64,000 nucleotides of DNA from Pseudonocardia sp. HH130630-07 (GCF_001698125.1 NZ_CP013854.1:2976001-3040000); one strand, 5' to 3'; positions 1 to 8,482 are shown, counted from the stretch's first letter. The notes: generated by a model from the letters alone, not told the origin. Numbers and translations: made by a program.

Positions 1-145
1 GGTGCGGGTGCGGCCGGGTGCCGCGGACGGAACCTCCCGGGTGGAGGTGGGCGGGCTCGCCCGGACCGACCGGGCGGGCTACGGCGACGAGTTCGACCGG
101 ATCGCCGAGGACCTGCTCGAGACCACGACGAAGAAGGACGGTTGA
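1..145 (+). CDS. resB: ResB-like cytochrome c biogenesis protein, C-terminal end only
   Basis: The window opens inside a gene whose reading frame (codons from base 2) runs to a TGA at 143-145, giving the last 47 residues of a protein. The fragment ends in a hydrophilic tail with the stretch YGDEFDRIAEDLLE. It has no recognisable catalytic motif of its own. The assignment to ResB, the haem-handling partner of CcsA/ResC in System II cytochrome c maturation, rests on position: the stop overlaps or nearly abuts the start of an intact ccsB/resC gene, and resB-resC is the usual order in actinobacteria. The N-terminal part lies outside the window. Identity is inferred from context, not from sequence. 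Confidence 0.6.
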   Translation, partial: VRVRPGAADGTSRVEVGGLARTDRAGYGDEFDRIAEDLLETTTKKDG

Positions 146-150
146 CCGCG

Positions 151-1128
151 ATGCTCGTCGATCCCGTGCTGTCGCAGTGGAGCGACCGGCTGTTCCAGGC
201 CACGCTCTTCGTGCTGCTGCTGGCGCTGGTGTTCACCACGCTGGAGTACGCGGCGATCCGGATGACGAAGGCGGCCCGCCGCGAGCCCGCCGCCGTCGCC
301 GCGGAGCCCGCGGCCGGGGAGTCGTCGGTCGCGGTCGCCGACACCCCGGAGGACACCCCGGACGAACCGGCCGACGACGGCGGCCGCACGCGGTCCGACC
401 GCAGCGGCCGGATCGGCGTCGCGCTGATGATCCTCGCGGTGCTGACCCACGTCGGGTCGATCGTGCTGCGCGGGCTGTCGGCCTACCGCTGGCCGCTGGG
501 CAACATGTACGAGTTCACCTCGGCGCTGTGCCTGATGTCGGTCGTCGCGTGGCTGGTGCTGCTGCGCCGGCACCCGGCGCTGCGGCCGGCCGGCGTGTTC
601 GTCCTGACGCCGATCATGCTGCTGATGTTCGTCACCGGCACCGTGCTGTACATCGAGGCCGCTCCGGTGCTCCCGGCGCTGCAGTCGTACTGGATCGTCA
701 TCCACGTGACAACGATCACGATCGGCTCCGGGCTGCTGCTGATCCCGGGCGTCGCGAGCGTGCTGTTCATCCTCCGCCGCGGCGGCCGTCCGGCGGGTCT
801 GGCGCTGCGGCTGCCGTCGGCCGAGGCGCTGGACCGGCTGGCCTACCGGGTGACGGTGATCGCGTTCCCGATCTACACCTTCGGGATCATCAGCGGCGCG
901 GTCTGGGCGGAGACCGCTTGGAGCAGGTCATGGGGCTGGGACCCCAAGGAGACGGTCGCGTTCATCTCCTGGTTGCTCTACGCCGCCTACCTGCACGCGC
1001 GCGCGACGTCGGGCTGGCGCTCGTCGCGGGCGGCCTGGATCAACACCATCGGCTTCGTCACTCTGGTGTTCAACCTCTTCTTCATCAACATGGTGGTGGC
1101 GGGTCTCCACTCGTACGCGGGGTTCTGA
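151..1128 (+). CDS. ccsB: Cytochrome c biogenesis protein CcsB/ResC (haem lyase component)
   Basis: This integral membrane protein of about 325 residues works with ResB to present haem for covalent attachment to apocytochrome c outside the membrane (System II). The tryptophan-rich haem-handling motif of the family is visible as SWGWDPKETVAFISW near residue 250. Conserved histidines lie around it and several hydrophobic helices are present. A proline/alanine-rich linker of about 50 residues after the first helix is an actinobacterial extension. The ATG at 151 is chosen; a TTG at 142, overlapping the upstream stop, is also possible and sits closer to an AAGGA sequence. The overlap argues for translation coupling with the upstream resB. 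Confidence 0.93.
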   Translation: MLVDPVLSQWSDRLFQATLFVLLLALVFTTLEYAAIRMTKAARREPAAVAAEPAAGESSVAVADTPEDTPDEPADDGGRTRSDRSGRIGVALMILAVLTHVGSIVLRGLSAYRWPLGNMYEFTSALCLMSVVAWLVLLRRHPALRPAGVFVLTPIMLLMFVTGTVLYIEAAPVLPALQSYWIVIHVTTITIGSGLLLIPGVASVLFILRRGGRPAGLALRLPSAEALDRLAYRVTVIAFPIYTFGIISGAVWAETAWSRSWGWDPKETVAFISWLLYAAYLHARATSGWRSSRAAWINTIGFVTLVFNLFFINMVVAGLHSYAGF

Positions 1129-1159
1129 CCGGCCGGATGCCCGGCTAACGTCGAACCCC

Positions 1160-3457
1160 GTGAGTGAGAACGGTGCCGGCGAGCAGCCCGACGGATCCGT
1201 GGGCCGCTACGTGCGCGAGCGCTGGAGCGCGGCGGACAACGCCGGCCGGTCCTTCGGCCGCCGTCGCCGGACCGGTGGTGAGGACCCGGCACCGGCGGCC
1301 GGGCCCGCGGCACCGGCACGGGGTGAGCGCCCGCCGCCCTCGGCCGCGGAGCGTGCCGCGTCCGCACCGGCACCGGGGCGGGCCGGGGTGGGCACCCAGA
1401 CGCCGCCGTCCGGTTCGGCGTGGGGCAGCGAACTGCCCGAGGTCGACGACGAGCTGGTCGACGAGATCGATCCCCGCACCCCGCCGCACGGCCTGGACCT
1501 CTCGGCGGTGCGCGCGGCCGGGGAGACCCGCGCGGAGCTGCCGCCGTCCCCGGAGGGTTCCGACGACGGGCGGCACCGGGCCGCCGAGCCCGATCCACGC
1601 CCCGGCGACCACGGTCCCGGTGACCACGGCCCCGACGACACCGGCCTCTACCGCTCCGGTGGGGGCGATCCGGAGTCGTGGTGGGGCACGCCGTCCGAGG
1701 AGTACCCGGACGACCCGGACGGTGAGGTGATCTGGCGCCGTCCCGATCCGGCCGACCCGCAGCCGTACGGGGACGGTGCGTCCGGCCCCGGCGAGCGCAC
1801 GACGCCGATCGGCGGCGGTCCGGACTCCCGCTCCGTGCCGTACGACGACCCCGGCACCCCGGTGTCCGGCGACGACGGTCCCGCCGAGCGGGCCGGGGTG
1901 TCTCCGGACGGCCCCGCGCCCACCGGCCCGGCCCGGCCCGCCGGGGCGGCGCACTCCGACGAGGAGCCGACGGTCCGGACGGCCGCCGCGGTCCGTGGCG
2001 CGTCGCCGTCCCGCCCGGCCGACGGACCCCGCCCGGCCGATGGGGCCAGGCAGGCGGACGGGTCCGGCTCGGCGGACGGGACCAGCCCGGCGGACCGGAC
2101 CAGCTCGGCTGACCGGACCGGCCCGGCCGATGGTGCCCGGCCGGCGGACGGGACCGGCGGGGCCGACGGGACCGGCCCGGCCCACGGGGCCCGTCCGGCC
2201 GACACGGTCCGGAGCGGTGACGCGCCGGCCGACCGGACCCGTCCCGCCGAGGCGGCCGGCACGGTCCGGCCCGGGGACGCGCCGCGTCCGGCGGCGGGGC
2301 ACGGGCGCACCGACGGTCCCGCGCGGACCGGCCGCCCGGCCGCGGACCGGCCGTGGCGGACCTCCTGGGACCGCGACGCCGCCGAACGGGATGCCTCCGA
2401 GCGGGCGTCGCGGTCCCGGCCGCGGGCGGCCGAGCAGGCCCGTCCCGATCCGGAGCCCGCACCCCGGCGCCCGCGCTGGACCGCGCCCGAGGCGGTGGAG
2501 GCACGTGCCGCGCAGCACCGCAGGGGCAGCGACGGGAAGCACGGCGGCCTGGACCTCACGCCCTCGCGGAGCGCGCGCGCCAGCCGCCCGCCGGCGAGCG
2601 GCTGGCGCCGGTGGGTGCACCTGCTGACCGGGGGGCTGGTGGACCCGGGCGAGAGCCCGGCCGAGCTGCACCGGCGGGACCTGGTCTCGCGGCTGAACCG
2701 GCCGCTCGTCAGCTCGCACAAGATCGCCATGCTCAGCCTCAAGGGCGGGGTCGGCAAGACCACGGTGACGGCCACGCTGGGCTCGACCTTCGCCGCGCAC
2801 CGCGGGGACCGGGTCGTCGCCGTGGACGCGAACCCGGACCGCGGCACGCTCAGCCAGAAGATCCCGCTGGAGACGACGGCGACGGTCCGGCACCTGCTGC
2901 GCGACGCGGACAAGGTCCGGCGCTACTCCGACGTCCGCGCCTACACCTCGCAGGGGGTGTCCCGGCTCGAGGTGCTCGCGAGCGAGCAGGACCCGGCGGT
3001 GTCGGAGGCGTTCAGCGAGGAGGACTACCGCCGTGCGGTCGACCTGCTGGAGCACTTCTACAACCTGGTGCTGACCGACTGCGGTACCGGCCTGATGCAC
3101 TCCGCGATGTACGGGGTGCTGGGGATGGCGGACCAGATCGTCATCGTCTCGTCGGGATCCATCGACGGGGCCCGCAGCGCCTCGGCGACGCTGGACTGGC
3201 TGGACGCGCACGGGTACGGCGCGCTGGTCCGCAACGCCGTCGTCGTCATCAACTCGGTGTACCGGCGGGCCGGCGGCGGCGTCGACCTGGACCGGGTGGC
3301 CGAGCACTTCGCCGGCCGCTGCCGGGCCGTGGTGCGGCTGCCGTTCGACCCGCACCTGGAGGAGGGGGCGGAGATCGACCTGGACCGGCTCGAGGAGCCG
3401 ACCCGGATCGCCCTGCTGGAGCTCGCGGCCGCCGTGGCGGACGGTTTCCCGGTCTGA
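1160..3457 (+). CDS. ParA/MinD-like P-loop ATPase with long disordered N-terminal region (EspI-like architecture)
   Basis: This is a 765-residue protein from a GTG start. The first ~510 residues are low-complexity, rich in Pro, Ala, Gly, Asp and Arg, and include a degenerate ADGT/PADG repeat. The last ~250 residues form a deviant Walker A ATPase domain: KGGVGKTT near residue 527, VAVDANPDRG near 555 and LTDCGTGL near 640. The domain order resembles the proline/alanine-rich ATPases of type VII secretion loci such as EspI, but no other secretion genes are nearby, so that role is not supported. It may act in positioning or septum-related processes, as ParA/MinD proteins do. The 31-base gap to ccsB allows co-transcription. 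Family is certain; function is not. Confidence 0.8.
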   Translation: MSENGAGEQPDGSVGRYVRERWSAADNAGRSFGRRRRTGGEDPAPAAGPAAPARGERPPPSAAERAASAPAPGRAGVGTQTPPSGSAWGSELPEVDDELVDEIDPRTPPHGLDLSAVRAAGETRAELPPSPEGSDDGRHRAAEPDPRPGDHGPGDHGPDDTGLYRSGGGDPESWWGTPSEEYPDDPDGEVIWRRPDPADPQPYGDGASGPGERTTPIGGGPDSRSVPYDDPGTPVSGDDGPAERAGVSPDGPAPTGPARPAGAAHSDEEPTVRTAAAVRGASPSRPADGPRPADGARQADGSGSADGTSPADRTSSADRTGPADGARPADGTGGADGTGPAHGARPADTVRSGDAPADRTRPAEAAGTVRPGDAPRPAAGHGRTDGPARTGRPAADRPWRTSWDRDAAERDASERASRSRPRAAEQARPDPEPAPRRPRWTAPEAVEARAAQHRRGSDGKHGGLDLTPSRSARASRPPASGWRRWVHLLTGGLVDPGESPAELHRRDLVSRLNRPLVSSHKIAMLSLKGGVGKTTVTATLGSTFAAHRGDRVVAVDANPDRGTLSQKIPLETTATVRHLLRDADKVRRYSDVRAYTSQGVSRLEVLASEQDPAVSEAFSEEDYRRAVDLLEHFYNLVLTDCGTGLMHSAMYGVLGMADQIVIVSSGSIDGARSASATLDWLDAHGYGALVRNAVVVINSVYRRAGGGVDLDRVAEHFAGRCRAVVRLPFDPHLEEGAEIDLDRLEEPTRIALLELAAAVADGFPV
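2020..2270 (+). repeat. Degenerate coding repeat in the ATPase's disordered region
   Basis: Inside the ATPase gene the codons spell repeated five-to-six residue units of the type ADGT-x-PAD and ADRTGPADG, more than ten in a row. At the DNA level this is an imperfect 15-18 base repeat built around CCGGCGGACGGGACC. It is a likely site of length variation between strains and encodes an unstructured linker. Confidence 0.7.
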
Positions 3458-3479
3458 CCGTGCCGCGAGCCCGCTCCGG

Positions 3480-3713
3480 TCAGGGCCGCTCGGGCGGGTC
3501 CTCCTCGTTACGGACCTTCTCGTCCAGCTGACGAAGGAAGTCCGGGTCGTCGTCCGGCCCGGTGGCGCGCGGGCGCTCGGGCCGGGCGCCCGGCGTCCAC
3601 GGGAAGTCGGTACGCGGGGGCCGGTCGGCCGCGACCTGCTCGGAGCGCAGGGTCCGGACCAGCAGCACGGCGACGACGGCCGCACCCAGCAGGAGAATCA
3701 GGAACAAGAACAT
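3480..3713 (-). CDS. Small single-pass membrane protein (77 aa)
   Basis: The protein starts with a strongly hydrophobic helix (MFLFLILLLGAAVVAVLLV) followed by a hydrophilic, acidic tail of about 55 residues ending KVRNEEDPPERP. There is no enzyme motif. Topology is probably tail in the cytoplasm, because positive residues (VRTLRSE) follow the helix. A small membrane protein near ccsA is also found in mycobacteria, so this may be a conserved actinobacterial accessory gene. It lies 80 bases downstream of bldC on the same strand. Its Shine-Dalgarno sequence (GGAGG, 7 bases before the ATG) and start codon are buried in a strong hairpin described separately. Function unknown. Confidence 0.75.
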   Translation of the reverse strand: MFLFLILLLGAAVVAVLLVRTLRSEQVAADRPPRTDFPWTPGARPERPRATGPDDDPDFLRQLDEKVRNEEDPPERP

Positions 3714-3755
3714 CAGGCCACCTCCGCTGTCCAGCGTAGCGAAGGTGGCCTGATG
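3711..3755 (-). promoter_or_regulatory. Hairpin covering the ribosome binding site and start codon of the 77-aa gene; possible bldC terminator
   Basis: Arms 3711-3728 and 3738-3755 are complementary over 18 bases with one mismatch, around a 9-base loop. Read on the minus strand, the 3' arm contains GGAGG and ends with the ATG of the small membrane protein. The structure could terminate bldC transcription, control translation of the downstream gene, or both. There is no U-tract. Confidence 0.6.
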
Positions 3756-3793
3756 TCCGAGTGAAGCCGAGGGTTCACCCGATGGGTGCGATG

Positions 3794-4006
3794 TCAGCGG
3801 AGACCGGCGCTGGCCTCACTGGTGAGGTCGGCCAGCAGGCCGCGGACCTCGGACTCGCGGAAGCGGCGGTGGCCGCCCGGGGTGCGGATCGAGCCGATGC
3901 GCCCCGCGGACGCCCAGCGGGTGACGGTCTTGGGGTCGACGCGGAAGAGCGTGGCCACCTCGCCCGGGGTCAGCAGTCGCTCGGGGGCCTGCGTCGGAGC
4001 TGCCAT
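3794..4006 (-). CDS. bldC: BldC-like MerR-type DNA-binding developmental regulator
   Basis: This is a 70-residue protein consisting of little more than a MerR-type winged helix-turn-helix: LLTPGEVATLFRVDPKTVTRW, then GRIGSIRTPGGHRRF and a short helix ESEVRGLLADL. Length and sequence match Streptomyces BldC, which binds DNA cooperatively and controls the onset of development. The ATG at 4006 is preferred over an upstream extension (to 4189) because it is preceded by GGAGG at good spacing and gives the family length. MerR-like excisionase proteins share the fold, but the RVDPKTVTRW and GGHRRF signatures favour BldC. Confidence 0.93.
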   Translation of the reverse strand: MAAPTQAPERLLTPGEVATLFRVDPKTVTRWASAGRIGSIRTPGGHRRFRESEVRGLLADLTSEASAGLR

Positions 4007-4275
4007 GGAGTCCTCCCGGAAGTGCAGCGTGATGCCGTCGGACGGTGTGCGCCGGCGTGGCCGCCGATCGGGCACCGCTTGGTGTTCCGGGCCATCGTGA
4101 CACCTCAGACCCCAGGTACTCGAACGGTTGTCGGGAGGTAAAGGGTTCTTAAAGGGCAAAGCCGGTGAAATGGGCGAACCGGACACCACGGGAGGATCGG
4201 CCGGTACGACGACCGTGGCCGGGCCGACCGGATCGGCCGCGAGGGGTGCCCGTCGGGGACCGTACCCTGGACGGC

Positions 4276-4806
4276 ATGACGTCTCCGTCCCCGTCGTCCC
4301 GGACCGCCGCGCGGGCCCGCGCCGCCGAGCCCGGACTGGCCGCGACGGTGGCGCTGTACACCCTCGCCCGGCTCGGCCTGGTGCTGGTCGTCGCGCTGGT
4401 GCTGGCGGTCGCGGGGGTGCCGCTGCTGCTGGCCGTGCTGATCGGGCTGATCGTCGCGCTGCCGCTGTCGATGGTCCTGTTCCGCGGGCTGCGGGGGCGG
4501 CTGGACCGGGCGATCGCGGTGTCGACGGCCCGGCGTTCCGCGGAACGCGAGTCCCTGCGCGCCCAGCTGCGCGGCGACGCGGCCCCGGACGCCCCGGACG
4601 CCCCGGAGGCCCCGGCCGGCGCTGTCGCGCCGGAGCCCGTGGTGGACCGACCGGACGGTGCCGGGGCCGGTGAGCCCCGGTCGGCAGCCGGGCCCGAACC
4701 GGCGCGGAGCGACGAGACCACGGACGACGTACTGCCCGCGCCCGGTGGGCGCCCCGGCGGCGAGGAGCGCGCCACCGACGGCGCGGCCCCGACCGACCGC
4801 TCCTGA
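4276..4806 (+). CDS. DUF4229 small membrane protein
   Basis: This is a 176-residue protein. After a short basic N-terminus come two hydrophobic helices (about residues 20-65: LATVALYTLARLGLVLVVAL and the segment through LIGLIVALPLSMVLF), then a positively charged stretch RGLRGRLDRAI and an acidic, alanine/proline-rich tail of about 90 residues. This is the pattern of the actinobacterial DUF4229 family, whose function is unknown. ATG 4276 is chosen over upstream in-frame codons because it lies directly before the first recognisable family sequence. It faces away from bldC, with a shared intergenic region of about 270 bases holding both promoters. Confidence 0.8.
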   Translation: MTSPSPSSRTAARARAAEPGLAATVALYTLARLGLVLVVALVLAVAGVPLLLAVLIGLIVALPLSMVLFRGLRGRLDRAIAVSTARRSAERESLRAQLRGDAAPDAPDAPEAPAGAVAPEPVVDRPDGAGAGEPRSAAGPEPARSDETTDDVLPAPGGRPGGEERATDGAAPTDRS

Positions 4807-5041
4807 CCGACCGGGAGTCGACTGCCGCCGGGCCGCCGGGCGTCGGCGCACTCCCTTTCGGCGTGCCGCACCCGGCGCGTGCGGTGCGACACGTCGGGTT
4901 CGTGCGCGCCGAGTGGGCCGGGGCGCGCCGGTCTCGGCCGGCGTGCTTTCACGCAGGCCGGGCTGATTCGGGCAGATCAGGGTGCTCCGGCGTGGCCGGG
5001 CTCCGCCGGCCTGCCGCTACGGCCGCCAGCCGGTGCACCGT

Positions 5042-5087
5042 GGTTCGGCGTGCCGCATCCCACGCGGCGGGTGTGGCACGCCGAACC
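5042..5087. repeat. 13-base perfect inverted repeat, 20-base loop
   Basis: GGTTCGGCGTGCC at 5042-5054 is repeated as its exact complement GGCACGCCGAACC at 5075-5087. A second, smaller inverted repeat (TGCCGCA 5092-5098 / TGCGGCA 5111-5117) follows directly. They could act as terminators for the convergent genes or be mobile palindromic elements. Confidence 0.7.
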
Positions 5088-5186
5088 GGGGTGCCGCAGT
5101 TGTGCCGGGGTGCGGCAGGACCGCGGATCGGCAGCGGCGCGCCCCGGGTGCCGGGGTCGCTCGCCGGGCCCGTCCCGCGGCTCGCC

Positions 5187-5251
5187 GCGCCGAGATGCAG
5201 CGCAGCGGGCCGGACACGCCCTCGGCGCCCTGTGCACGTGCATCTCGGCGC
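5187..5251. repeat. 13-base perfect inverted repeat, 39-base loop
   Basis: GCGCCGAGATGCA at 5187-5199 and its exact complement TGCATCTCGGCGC at 5239-5251. Tandem CCCGGA hexamers begin 12 bases downstream, at 5263. Confidence 0.7.
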
Positions 5252-5411
5252 CGGCGACCCGACCCGGACCCGGACCCGGACCCGGACGGATCCTGCCGGC
5301 GGCGTCCCGTGCGCACGCCCGGCGGCCACTTCCGTCCGGTGGCTCCGGTCGCGCACCCGCACACCGGTGGCGCGTCCTGCTCCGGCGCGCCGCACCTCGG
5401 GCGCGGGGCGC

Positions 5412-5635
5412 GGCACGCAGAGCCCGGGCGCGGCACGCAAAGCCCGGGTGCGGCGCGCGGAGCCCGGGTGCGGCGCGCGGAGCCTGGGCGAGGGGCGCGG
5501 GCCCCGGCGCGGCATGCGGAGCCCGGGCGAGAGACGCGGAACCGGGCGTGGCGCGCGGAGCCCGGCGTGGCGTGCGGAGCCCGGGCGAGGGACGCGTAGC
5601 CCGGGCGTGGGGCGCGGAGCCTGGCGTGGCATGCC
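5412..5635. repeat. Tandem 18-20 base degenerate repeat, about eleven units
   Basis: Units follow a consensus close to AGCCCGGGCGCGGCGCGCGG. Copies starting at 5441 and 5461 are identical 20-mers; the others differ at a few positions or lack one or two bases (for example 5421, 5481, 5501, 5520). The array lies in non-coding DNA and ends about 70 bases before menA's stop codon. It looks like a minisatellite. Confidence 0.75.
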
Positions 5636-5706
5636 GGGGGCGGGGCGCGCCGGTGGAGGTGGCGGGACCGGGTCCGGTCGACGGTGGGCGGACGCCGGAC
5701 GGTGGG

Positions 5707-6579
5707 TCAGCCGATGGCCAGGCCGATCGCGATGGCGACGGCCCAGGCCAGCAGCAGCAGGCCGGTGTCGCGCAGCACCGGGATCAGCTCCGGGCCCCGC
5801 GCCCCGCCGAGCACCGTGCGCACCGGGCGCAGTGCGGCGGGGAGCGCGAGCAGCGTGACGAGCAGCCCCGGCCGGTCGAACGCCGCGCCGAGCGCGAGCA
5901 CGAACGGTCCCAGCGCCGTGAGGACGTACAGCCCCCTGGTGCCCCGGTCGCCCAGGCGCACGGCGAGCGTCCGCTTGCCGACGACACGGTCGCCGGGGAT
6001 GTCGCGCAGGTTGTTGGCGACCAGGACCGCGCAGGTCAGCAGGCCGGCGGCGACGGAGGCGCCCACGGTGGCGGCATCGACCGAGCCGGCCTGGGTGAGG
6101 GTCGTCCCCAGCACCGCGACCGGCCCGAAGAAGACGAACACCGCGACCTCGCCGAGGCCGGCGTAGCCGTAGGGGCGGGCGCCGCCGGTGTAGAACCAGG
6201 CACCGACGATGCACAGCGCCCCGACGGCGATCAGCCACCACTGCCCGGAGACCGCGGTGAGGGCGATCCCGGCCACGGCCGCGATCCCGAAACACGCGAA
6301 CGCCGCCGTGCGGACGGTCGCCGGGTCGGCGGCCCGGGAGCCGACGAGCCGCTGCGGGCCGACGCGGTCGTCGTCGGTGCCGCGGATGCCGTCGGAGTAG
6401 TCGTTGGCGAAGTTCACCCCCACGACCATGGCGACGGCCACGACGAGCGCGAGCAGCGCCGGTCTAGGGGCGACGGCACCGGCGCCGATCGCCGCACCGG
6501 TGCCGACGAGGACGGGGGAGATAGCGGTGGGCAGGGTGCGCGGACGCGCGCCCTCGATCCACTCTGCCGTGGTGGCCAC
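5707..6579 (-). CDS. menA: 1,4-dihydroxy-2-naphthoate polyprenyltransferase MenA
   Basis: This 290-residue UbiA-family integral membrane enzyme attaches the polyprenyl chain to dihydroxynaphthoate, giving demethylmenaquinone. Both Asp-rich motifs are visible: [16 protein letters not shown] near residue 56 (prenyl diphosphate/Mg binding) and [20 protein letters not shown] near 190. About nine hydrophobic helices follow the N-terminal signature [18 protein letters not shown], which separates MenA from other UbiA enzymes. The product is the substrate of MenG, encoded at 27 kb. It is the first of six men genes in the window and is transcribed away from the secreted-protein gene end by a 48-base gap on the same strand. 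Confidence 0.97.
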   Translation of the reverse strand: MATTAEWIEGARPRTLPTAISPVLVGTGAAIGAGAVAPRPALLALVVAVAMVVGVNFANDYSDGIRGTDDDRVGPQRLVGSRAADPATVRTAAFACFGIAAVAGIALTAVSGQWWLIAVGALCIVGAWFYTGGARPYGYAGLGEVAVFVFFGPVAVLGTTLTQAGSVDAATVGASVAAGLLTCAVLVANNLRDIPGDRVVGKRTLAVRLGDRGTRGLYVLTALGPFVLALGAAFDRPGLLVTLLALPAALRPVRTVLGGARGPELIPVLRDTGLLLLAWAVAIAIGLAIG

Positions 6580-6627
6580 GCCGACGAATCTAGTCGTCGC
6601 ACCCGCCGGGGCCGGGTGGCCCTGGTC

Positions 6628-8280
6628 TCAGCGGCCCCCGGACGGGGCGCGCAGTGCCGACTGCGGGAGCGTGGCGGCCTGCTGCTCCCCACCTGCCGGG
6701 GCCGGGACGGGTGCGGCAGGTGCTCCGCCGGCCTCGCCGGCGGCGGGAACGCCACCGGTGCTGCCGGTCGCCGGGGGTGCGCCCGCTGCGGCCCGGCCGG
6801 GATCGGTCGGCGTGGCCGCCGGGCCCGTGGCGGGACCAGCGGCCGGATCGCCGCCGGTCGGTGCGCCGGGTCCCCCGGACGGCGGCGTCGGGCCACCGGC
6901 GGTCGGCCCGGGGCCGGCGGAGGAGGCGGCCGGGTCGCCGGGGGAGGCGGCCGGGCCGGACGGATCCCCGGACGGTGCGGCCGGTGTACCGGTGGACCCG
7001 GTGGCCGGGGCCCCCGGGGCCGGAGCCGGGTCGGCCGGATCCGGTGCGCCCGGTGCCGCGCAGCCGGACACGTCCGCGGGCAGCTGCCCCAGCGCCGAGA
7101 CCGGCAGGTACTGGCCGTCGTCGATCCGGGCGAAGTCGCCGACCGTGCAGAGCACCGGCACCTGGGTCGTGTCGACGGCGATGCCCACCGACGCGGCACC
7201 GGCCTTCGGCTCGGCGAGGATCTGCACGTCGGCCGCGCCCTCGGCGCGGACCGCGGACAGCTTCTGCGAGCCCGTCCACAGGTAGTCCACCTGCACCTGG
7301 CTGTTGTCCTTCAGACCGAGCGCGTCCCAGAAGAGGCCGTCGCCGAGGTCGATCCCGGCGGGGTTGGCCGGGGTGCGGCCGAACTGGTCCTTGCCGCCGT
7401 TGTGCTTGTCGTGGAACGCGGCGGCGGCCTGCGGCAGGCCCTGCGGGAGGTCTTTCCACATCTCCCGCTCGGCGGACGGGTTCCAGTAGTCGTCCTTGGT
7501 GTTCCACGGGCCGATGTCCCAGACCGGCGCGACGGCGCAGCGCCCGTTCGGGGCGCACACCTTCACCGAGTAGCCCGTCTCGCCCTGCGGGGAGAGCGCC
7601 CTGCGGGACGGGAGCGCGACGAACCGGTCGCGCGGGGCGATGACGTGGCCGTTCGCGGTCGTCCCGCCCTCCAGGCCCTCGCGCGTGGCGAACACCGAGT
7701 AGCTGAGCGGGGCGGCCTCGGCGACCGGGCCGTCGGCCTCGCTCCCCGCGGCCGGCGCGGCGCTGAGCGTGACCTCGCGGACCGTCGGCGCGGCCTGCCC
7801 GGTCGCGGTCAGGACCAGCCGGCCCTGCACCTCCCGCACGGCCTCCGGGAGCGCGACCCGGTCGTCGGTGGCGGGGATCCACTCGCTCCAGCTGCCGTTC
7901 GCCTTGCGCCCGCGCACGTCCAGGGTCGCCGACGAGCCGTCCGGGGTGTCGGCCGCGAGCGCGGTGCCGACCTCGCGGGTGGGGGCGTCGAGGGTGCGGG
8001 GCTCCAGGGTCAGCAGCCCGGTCGGGACGACCCCGGCCGGGTCCGCGGACGCCTCGGCGTCGCCGCCGTCCTCGACCGGCGCGCCCACCGCGGTGGCCGG
8101 GTCGAACCGCGCCCCGGCCCCGTCGACGGCGACGCCGGTGCCGCTGCCCGTGCTCAGGTCCGGTTGCCAGGTCGTCCCCGGCTCGTCCGCGACGGCCGGT
8201 GCCACGGCCGCTGCGCACAGCACGCCGGTCGCGGCGAGCAGGCCGACGCTCCGCAGCCCGGCCCGCGTGATCCTGCGCAT
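6628..8280 (-). CDS. Secreted protein with double-psi beta-barrel-like domain and Pro/Gly-rich C-terminus
   Basis: This 550-residue protein has a clear Sec signal peptide: basic MRRITRAGLRS, a hydrophobic core, and a cleavage-like AVAPAVADE near residue 32. Residues ~35-220 look like beta-rich accessory sequence. Residues ~255-350 contain VWDIGPWNTKDDYWNP, then GRTPANPAGIDLGDGLFWDA, which resembles the double-psi barrel of RlpA/expansin-like proteins. The last ~140 residues are a Pro/Gly/Ala-rich tail, probably unstructured. It probably acts at the cell envelope. The ATG is preceded by GCGGGGG. A 254-base region upstream holds its promoter. Substrate and enzymatic activity are unknown. Confidence 0.7.
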   Translation of the reverse strand: MRRITRAGLRSVGLLAATGVLCAAAVAPAVADEPGTTWQPDLSTGSGTGVAVDGAGARFDPATAVGAPVEDGGDAEASADPAGVVPTGLLTLEPRTLDAPTREVGTALAADTPDGSSATLDVRGRKANGSWSEWIPATDDRVALPEAVREVQGRLVLTATGQAAPTVREVTLSAAPAAGSEADGPVAEAAPLSYSVFATREGLEGGTTANGHVIAPRDRFVALPSRRALSPQGETGYSVKVCAPNGRCAVAPVWDIGPWNTKDDYWNPSAEREMWKDLPQGLPQAAAAFHDKHNGGKDQFGRTPANPAGIDLGDGLFWDALGLKDNSQVQVDYLWTGSQKLSAVRAEGAADVQILAEPKAGAASVGIAVDTTQVPVLCTVGDFARIDDGQYLPVSALGQLPADVSGCAAPGAPDPADPAPAPGAPATGSTGTPAAPSGDPSGPAASPGDPAASSAGPGPTAGGPTPPSGGPGAPTGGDPAAGPATGPAATPTDPGRAAAGAPPATGSTGGVPAAGEAGGAPAAPVPAPAGGEQQAATLPQSALRAPSGGR

Positions 8281-8482
8281 GGACTACCCCCGCTGATTGC
8301 TGTGGCCCGTGTGACGCCCGTGATCCGTGAGGTCTGTGTGGAATGTGTGGATTTTGGGTCGTCAGTGGTCGTAGCAAACTCGATGTGCCGGTGGTGCGCA
8401 ACGAACACTGCGTGAACCAACTCCAAGGAGTGCCATCGACCGTCACTGATCCGGGTGGCGCCGATCTCGCGGGCCGCGACGA
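8281..8482. other. Promoter region of the secreted-protein gene
   Basis: About 200 bases between the secreted protein's start and the menE terminator. The sequence is less GC-rich than its surroundings (for example 8341-8380), as promoters here usually are. No confident -35/-10 pair can be named. Confidence 0.4.

Larger units (their letters stand above)
4807..5706. other. 900-base gene-free block rich in palindromes and repeats
   Basis: No open frame here has a plausible start and protein-like composition; the long open frames are shadows caused by extreme GC content. The block contains several perfect inverted repeats, four CCCGGA hexamers in tandem (5263-5286) and an eleven-unit degenerate tandem repeat (5412-5635), annotated separately. 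It separates DUF4229 (plus strand) from the end of menA (minus strand), so it is a convergent intergenic region and much longer than termination requires. Confidence 0.7.

Noticed and set aside
987..2504. 505-codon minus-strand frame
   Set aside because: Almost entirely Arg/Pro/Gly and antisense to ccsB and the ATPase gene.
4879..8415. 1178-codon open frame on the plus strand
   Set aside because: It is antisense to menA and the secreted-protein gene, has repetitive Arg/Gly/Ala composition and no motif. Long shadows are expected at this GC content.
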